From Fervidibacter sinensis (GTDB lineage: Bacteria; Armatimonadota; Fervidibacteria; Fervidibacterales; Fervidibacteraceae): DNA of 64,000 bases. A program made the position numbers and the translations under genes. Of this stretch, positions 61,824 through 64,000 are shown in pieces. The DNA is taken from NCBI GenBank assembly GCA_032161045.1, contig JAVHTH010000001.1; one strand, given 5' to 3'. The first letter of the stretch is position 1; every line of letters begins with the position of its first letter. A model generated the notes under the pieces. That model saw only the letters and a program-made list of their open reading frames with translations, made no database searches and was not told the origin of the DNA.

Positions 61824-63368
61824 TTGGCATTGACAAAAGTTGAAGCCATCATTAACGCAAGGTTGCCCTTGACCGACGAAGGGCAACAACTTTGGACAAT
61901 AGCGTTGAAAGGCGAGCGCATCGCTGCTGTCATCCCGCAAAGCGAATTCGTTCGTCCAGATAGCCCTTCAGTTTGGGATGCAAAAGCTCATCCTGTTTTG
62001 CCCGGCTTCATTGACGCCCACATGCACCCGATCAGCATGGGCTTGAAAAAATTGCGCCTTGACCTCAGTCAAATCCGCAGCATGTGCGAATTGTTGGAGT
62101 TTGTTCGCAATTCTGTGTTCCTCGTCCCCCGTTCCTCGTCCCGTTTCCTAATCGGCTACGATTGGGACGAGAGTTTGTTCACTGATGAGCAGCGTTATCC
62201 AACCCGATGGGACTTGGACAAAGTTGCGCCCGATATACCAGTTGCTTTGAGGCGCATTGACGGTCACCTCTGGGTCGTTAACACAAAAGCGTTGCAACTT
62301 TTGAATTTGCCTGAAGACCATCCCTTCGTGTTCAAAACTGAAGGGCAGCCCAATGGCTTGCTCGCTGATGAAGCCATTCGGTTTTTAGAGCCGTTCATTG
62401 AACCAACGCTTAACGAAAAGTGTGAAGCATTGCGAATTGCGAGCCAAATTGCCCTTGAACATGGCGTCACAACGATAGCGGATTTGTATGCCGACTTGGA
62501 AGTTTATGAGAGCGCTGTTAGGGATGGCGACTTGACAATTCGGTTTGTTTGCTGCGTCCCACCAGCAACTGCGCAGCAATTGAAAATGCCACTGAATTGG
62601 AGCATTGACAGGGAGCGATGCGAAGCGAAGTTTGTCAAGTTGTTTCTGGACGGTTCAATTGGCGCTCACACCGCAGCGATGCGAGAGCCTTACGCTGACA
62701 TGCCGAACGAACCCGGTCGGTTGCTTTTGCGTGACCGAACTGCCGAAGGGTTAATGTTGGAATTCAACGAGATGGGCTGGCGACTTGCCGTCCACGCCAT
62801 CGGCGATTTGGCTATTGACCAAGCCATTGAAGCCTTTAGGTTTGTGCGGATGGAAGGCAGAAGGTTCTTGCGCCACCGGTTGGAGCACATTGAAGTTTTG
62901 CATCCTGAACATATCGGTTGGATGCGAAGGTTGAATTTGGTTGCGTCCGTGCAACCAAACTTTGTAGTCCAGTGGCAGCAGCAAGATGGACTTTACGAAA
63001 AGCGACTGGGCTGGGAACGAGCAAAGCGGATGAACCCTTTCGGGTCAATTTTGAGGTCAGGCGTGCCTTTAGCGTTCGGCTCCGATGGTATGCCTTTTGG
63101 TCCGATTTACGGCATCGTCGGAGCATTAATTCACCCAGAACCAAATGAGCGATTAAGTTTGCGTCAAGCGTTGCTTGCTTACACTCAAGGTTCTGCATTC
63201 GCTTGTGGTATTGAAAGCCAAATCGGCACGATTGCGCCGGGCAAACTCGCCGATTTGGTTGTGCTTTCGCATTTGCCCGATGAACGCTCTTTCGTTGACG
63301 AATGGCAAAGCGTGAAAGTCGTTGCAACTTTCGTTAGCGGTGAGCCAAAGTTTTTGTGGGGTGAATGA
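61824..63368 (+). CDS. Amidohydrolase family protein (YtcJ-like), 514 aa
   Basis: Zinc-dependent hydrolase of the YtcJ/DUF1 amidohydrolase group. Features in order: KAHPVLPGFIDAHMHPISMG (H-x-H), YDWDESLF, IDGHLWVVN, VKLFLDGSIGAHTAAM, RLAVHAIGDLAIDQA, RLEHIEVL and FGSDGMPFGPI, giving the metal-binding His and Asp set. TTG 61824 follows AAGGACGGTGAACCTAAC; an upstream TTG (61758) is possible. Codons at 62119-62148 (VFLVPRSSSRFLI) are a CCTCGTCCCCCG-type repeat inserted in frame. Substrate unknown. Confidence 0.85.
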   Translation: MALTKVEAIINARLPLTDEGQQLWTIALKGERIAAVIPQSEFVRPDSPSVWDAKAHPVLPGFIDAHMHPISMGLKKLRLDLSQIRSMCELLEFVRNSVFLVPRSSSRFLIGYDWDESLFTDEQRYPTRWDLDKVAPDIPVALRRIDGHLWVVNTKALQLLNLPEDHPFVFKTEGQPNGLLADEAIRFLEPFIEPTLNEKCEALRIASQIALEHGVTTIADLYADLEVYESAVRDGDLTIRFVCCVPPATAQQLKMPLNWSIDRERCEAKFVKLFLDGSIGAHTAAMREPYADMPNEPGRLLLRDRTAEGLMLEFNEMGWRLAVHAIGDLAIDQAIEAFRFVRMEGRRFLRHRLEHIEVLHPEHIGWMRRLNLVASVQPNFVVQWQQQDGLYEKRLGWERAKRMNPFGSILRSGVPLAFGSDGMPFGPIYGIVGALIHPEPNERLSLRQALLAYTQGSAFACGIESQIGTIAPGKLADLVVLSHLPDERSFVDEWQSVKVVATFVSGEPKFLWGE

Positions 63369-63406
63369 ATGCGGCTCATATGCCGCAATTGCGAGGTGCG
63401 CTAAAA

Positions 63407-63673
63407 ATGGCAGAGCGAAAGCCCGAACTCATTGACGAACTCCGAAAGCGCTATAAGGATGAGTGGTTGGTCGTTTTAGTGACAAAGCACGACCACAACG
63501 GGTTGCCCCTTGAAGGCATCCTGCTGGCTCGCTGCCCTGACAAATATAAAGTGCACGAAACTATCCTCGCTATTAGGGCTCAAGGCGAGACACGAGAGTT
63601 GTATTCTTTCTTCACTGGTCCAACAGTTCCTGAAGGTTGGGAGGCGGTGCTTTATGGGCATTACGCGTTTTAA
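63407..63673 (+). CDS. Small protein paired with retropepsin-like gene, 88 aa
   Basis: ATG 63407 follows GAGGTGCGCTAAAA. The sequence opens PELIDELRKRYKDEWLVVLV then HDHNGLPLEGILLARC, with a helix and two strands, in the style of DUF5678-like small proteins often found with aspartic proteases. It overlaps the next gene by 20 bases. Function unknown; an adaptor or substrate-recognition role for the protease is inference. Confidence 0.65.
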   Translation: MAERKPELIDELRKRYKDEWLVVLVTKHDHNGLPLEGILLARCPDKYKVHETILAIRAQGETRELYSFFTGPTVPEGWEAVLYGHYAF

Positions 63674-64000
63674 TCTTAGAGTTCCACATATCGTTGTTCG
63701 GGCACGATTGCTTGGTCCGAGAAGCACGGAGTGGGCAGATCTAATTTTGGACACAGGTGCGACTCACACTGTCATTGATGAACTCATTGTCTATCGTCTC
63801 GGTTACGACCCTTTGATAGCGCCGAAAGTCTCATTGGCTACCGTTTCAGGGACAGCGCAAGCATCAGTCATCCACATTCGCCAACTCTTCGCCTTGGGTG
63901 AAGTAGTCAACGACTTTGAGGTTCTTGCTATGCCCTTGCCCCTTCAATTGCATGTTGACGGTTTGCTTGGACTTGATTTCCTGCGCCGCCACAATCTGTT
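63654..64000 (+). CDS. Retropepsin-like aspartic protease, 3' end beyond window
   Basis: ATG 63654 follows GGGAGGCGGTG. The frame encodes WADLILDTGATHTVIDEL, whose DTGA is the aspartic protease active-site loop, then a long beta-rich part and GLLGLDFLRRHN, which matches the second conserved (hydrophobic)-GxDxL motif of bacterial clan AA retropepsin-like proteins. The protein continues off the end. It overlaps the small upstream gene, so both are probably translated together. Confidence 0.85.
   Translation, partial: MGITRFNLRVPHIVVRARLLGPRSTEWADLILDTGATHTVIDELIVYRLGYDPLIAPKVSLATVSGTAQASVIHIRQLFALGEVVNDFEVLAMPLPLQLHVDGLLGLDFLRRHNL

Overview
The window looks like a chromosomal segment of a free-living, probably thermophilic, diderm bacterium from an under-cultured lineage. 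Supporting signs are four DUF4058 paralogues, a Uma2-family protein, H-X9-DG (DUF1559-type) pilin-like proteins, a gene for a secreted protein ending in an outer-membrane-like C-terminal Phe, and GGAGGTGA/GGTGA ribosome binding sites before most starts. An Armatimonadota / Candidatus Fervidibacteria-like source is my best guess. It is an inference from gene content only; no rRNA gene is present to test it.

Layout. 0-6 kb (minus strand): a tightly coupled unit with a molybdenum hydroxylase (FAD and Mo subunits, no 2Fe-2S subunit visible), a degenerate ABC ATPase, a membrane permease and a TPR protein cut by the window edge, preceded by a beta-rich exported protein. 6-10 kb: a large lipoprotein, glyQ and a Uma2 protein. 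10-21 kb (plus strand): a TPR protein, an exported beta protein, an APC permease, an unusual methyltransferase with a signal peptide, an EEP-fold hydrolase, a sodium/solute symporter, a sugar isomerase/epimerase, two tandem AraC-type regulators (the first frameshifted) and a pilin-like gene broken inside its prepilin motif. 21-25 kb (minus): radA, a YacL-like PIN-TRAM protein and ispD. 25-28 kb (plus): a histidine phosphatase and two tandem DUF4058 genes. 28-39 kb (minus): a block of pseudopilin-like and beta-propeller secreted proteins that share an Asp-rich calcium-loop-like module. 39-47 kb: a GT-C-like membrane protein, two more DUF4058 genes, a PHP/CehA hydrolase, an MBL-fold hydrolase and a very long HlyD-type adaptor. 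47-55 kb: ribBA, a DUF3866 protein, a PcrA/UvrD helicase, a Gfo/Idh oxidoreductase, a bifunctional-nuclease-family protein and a small membrane protein, then tRNA-Lys(UUU).

55-60 kb is accessory. A complete tyrosine recombinase starts 125 bases after the tRNA-Lys gene. It is followed by two tandem modules, each a Cas4/Dna2-like Fe-S PD-(D/E)XK nuclease plus a small basic domain. The domains are separate genes in module 1; in module 2 the small domain is fused to a frameshifted nuclease. Arg codons there are mostly AGG/AGA and the coding strand is purine-rich, unlike the flanks. The element trails into about 1.3 kb of non-coding DNA made of imperfect palindromic repeats, and a remnant of a DEDD-type exonuclease. 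Housekeeping genes resume with dapA at 60.1 kb, followed by a hypothetical gene, a YtcJ-like amidohydrolase and a small protein paired with a retropepsin-like protease cut by the window end.

Two themes recur outside the genes. First, dispersed inverted-repeat elements (GTAGGGC...GCCCTAC) occupy several intergenic gaps. Second, degenerate short-word tandem repeats (7-8 bases per word) occur both between genes and in frame inside coding sequences, most strikingly in the leader peptides of two pseudopilin genes. No CRISPR array, rRNA or recognisable insertion-sequence transposase was found.
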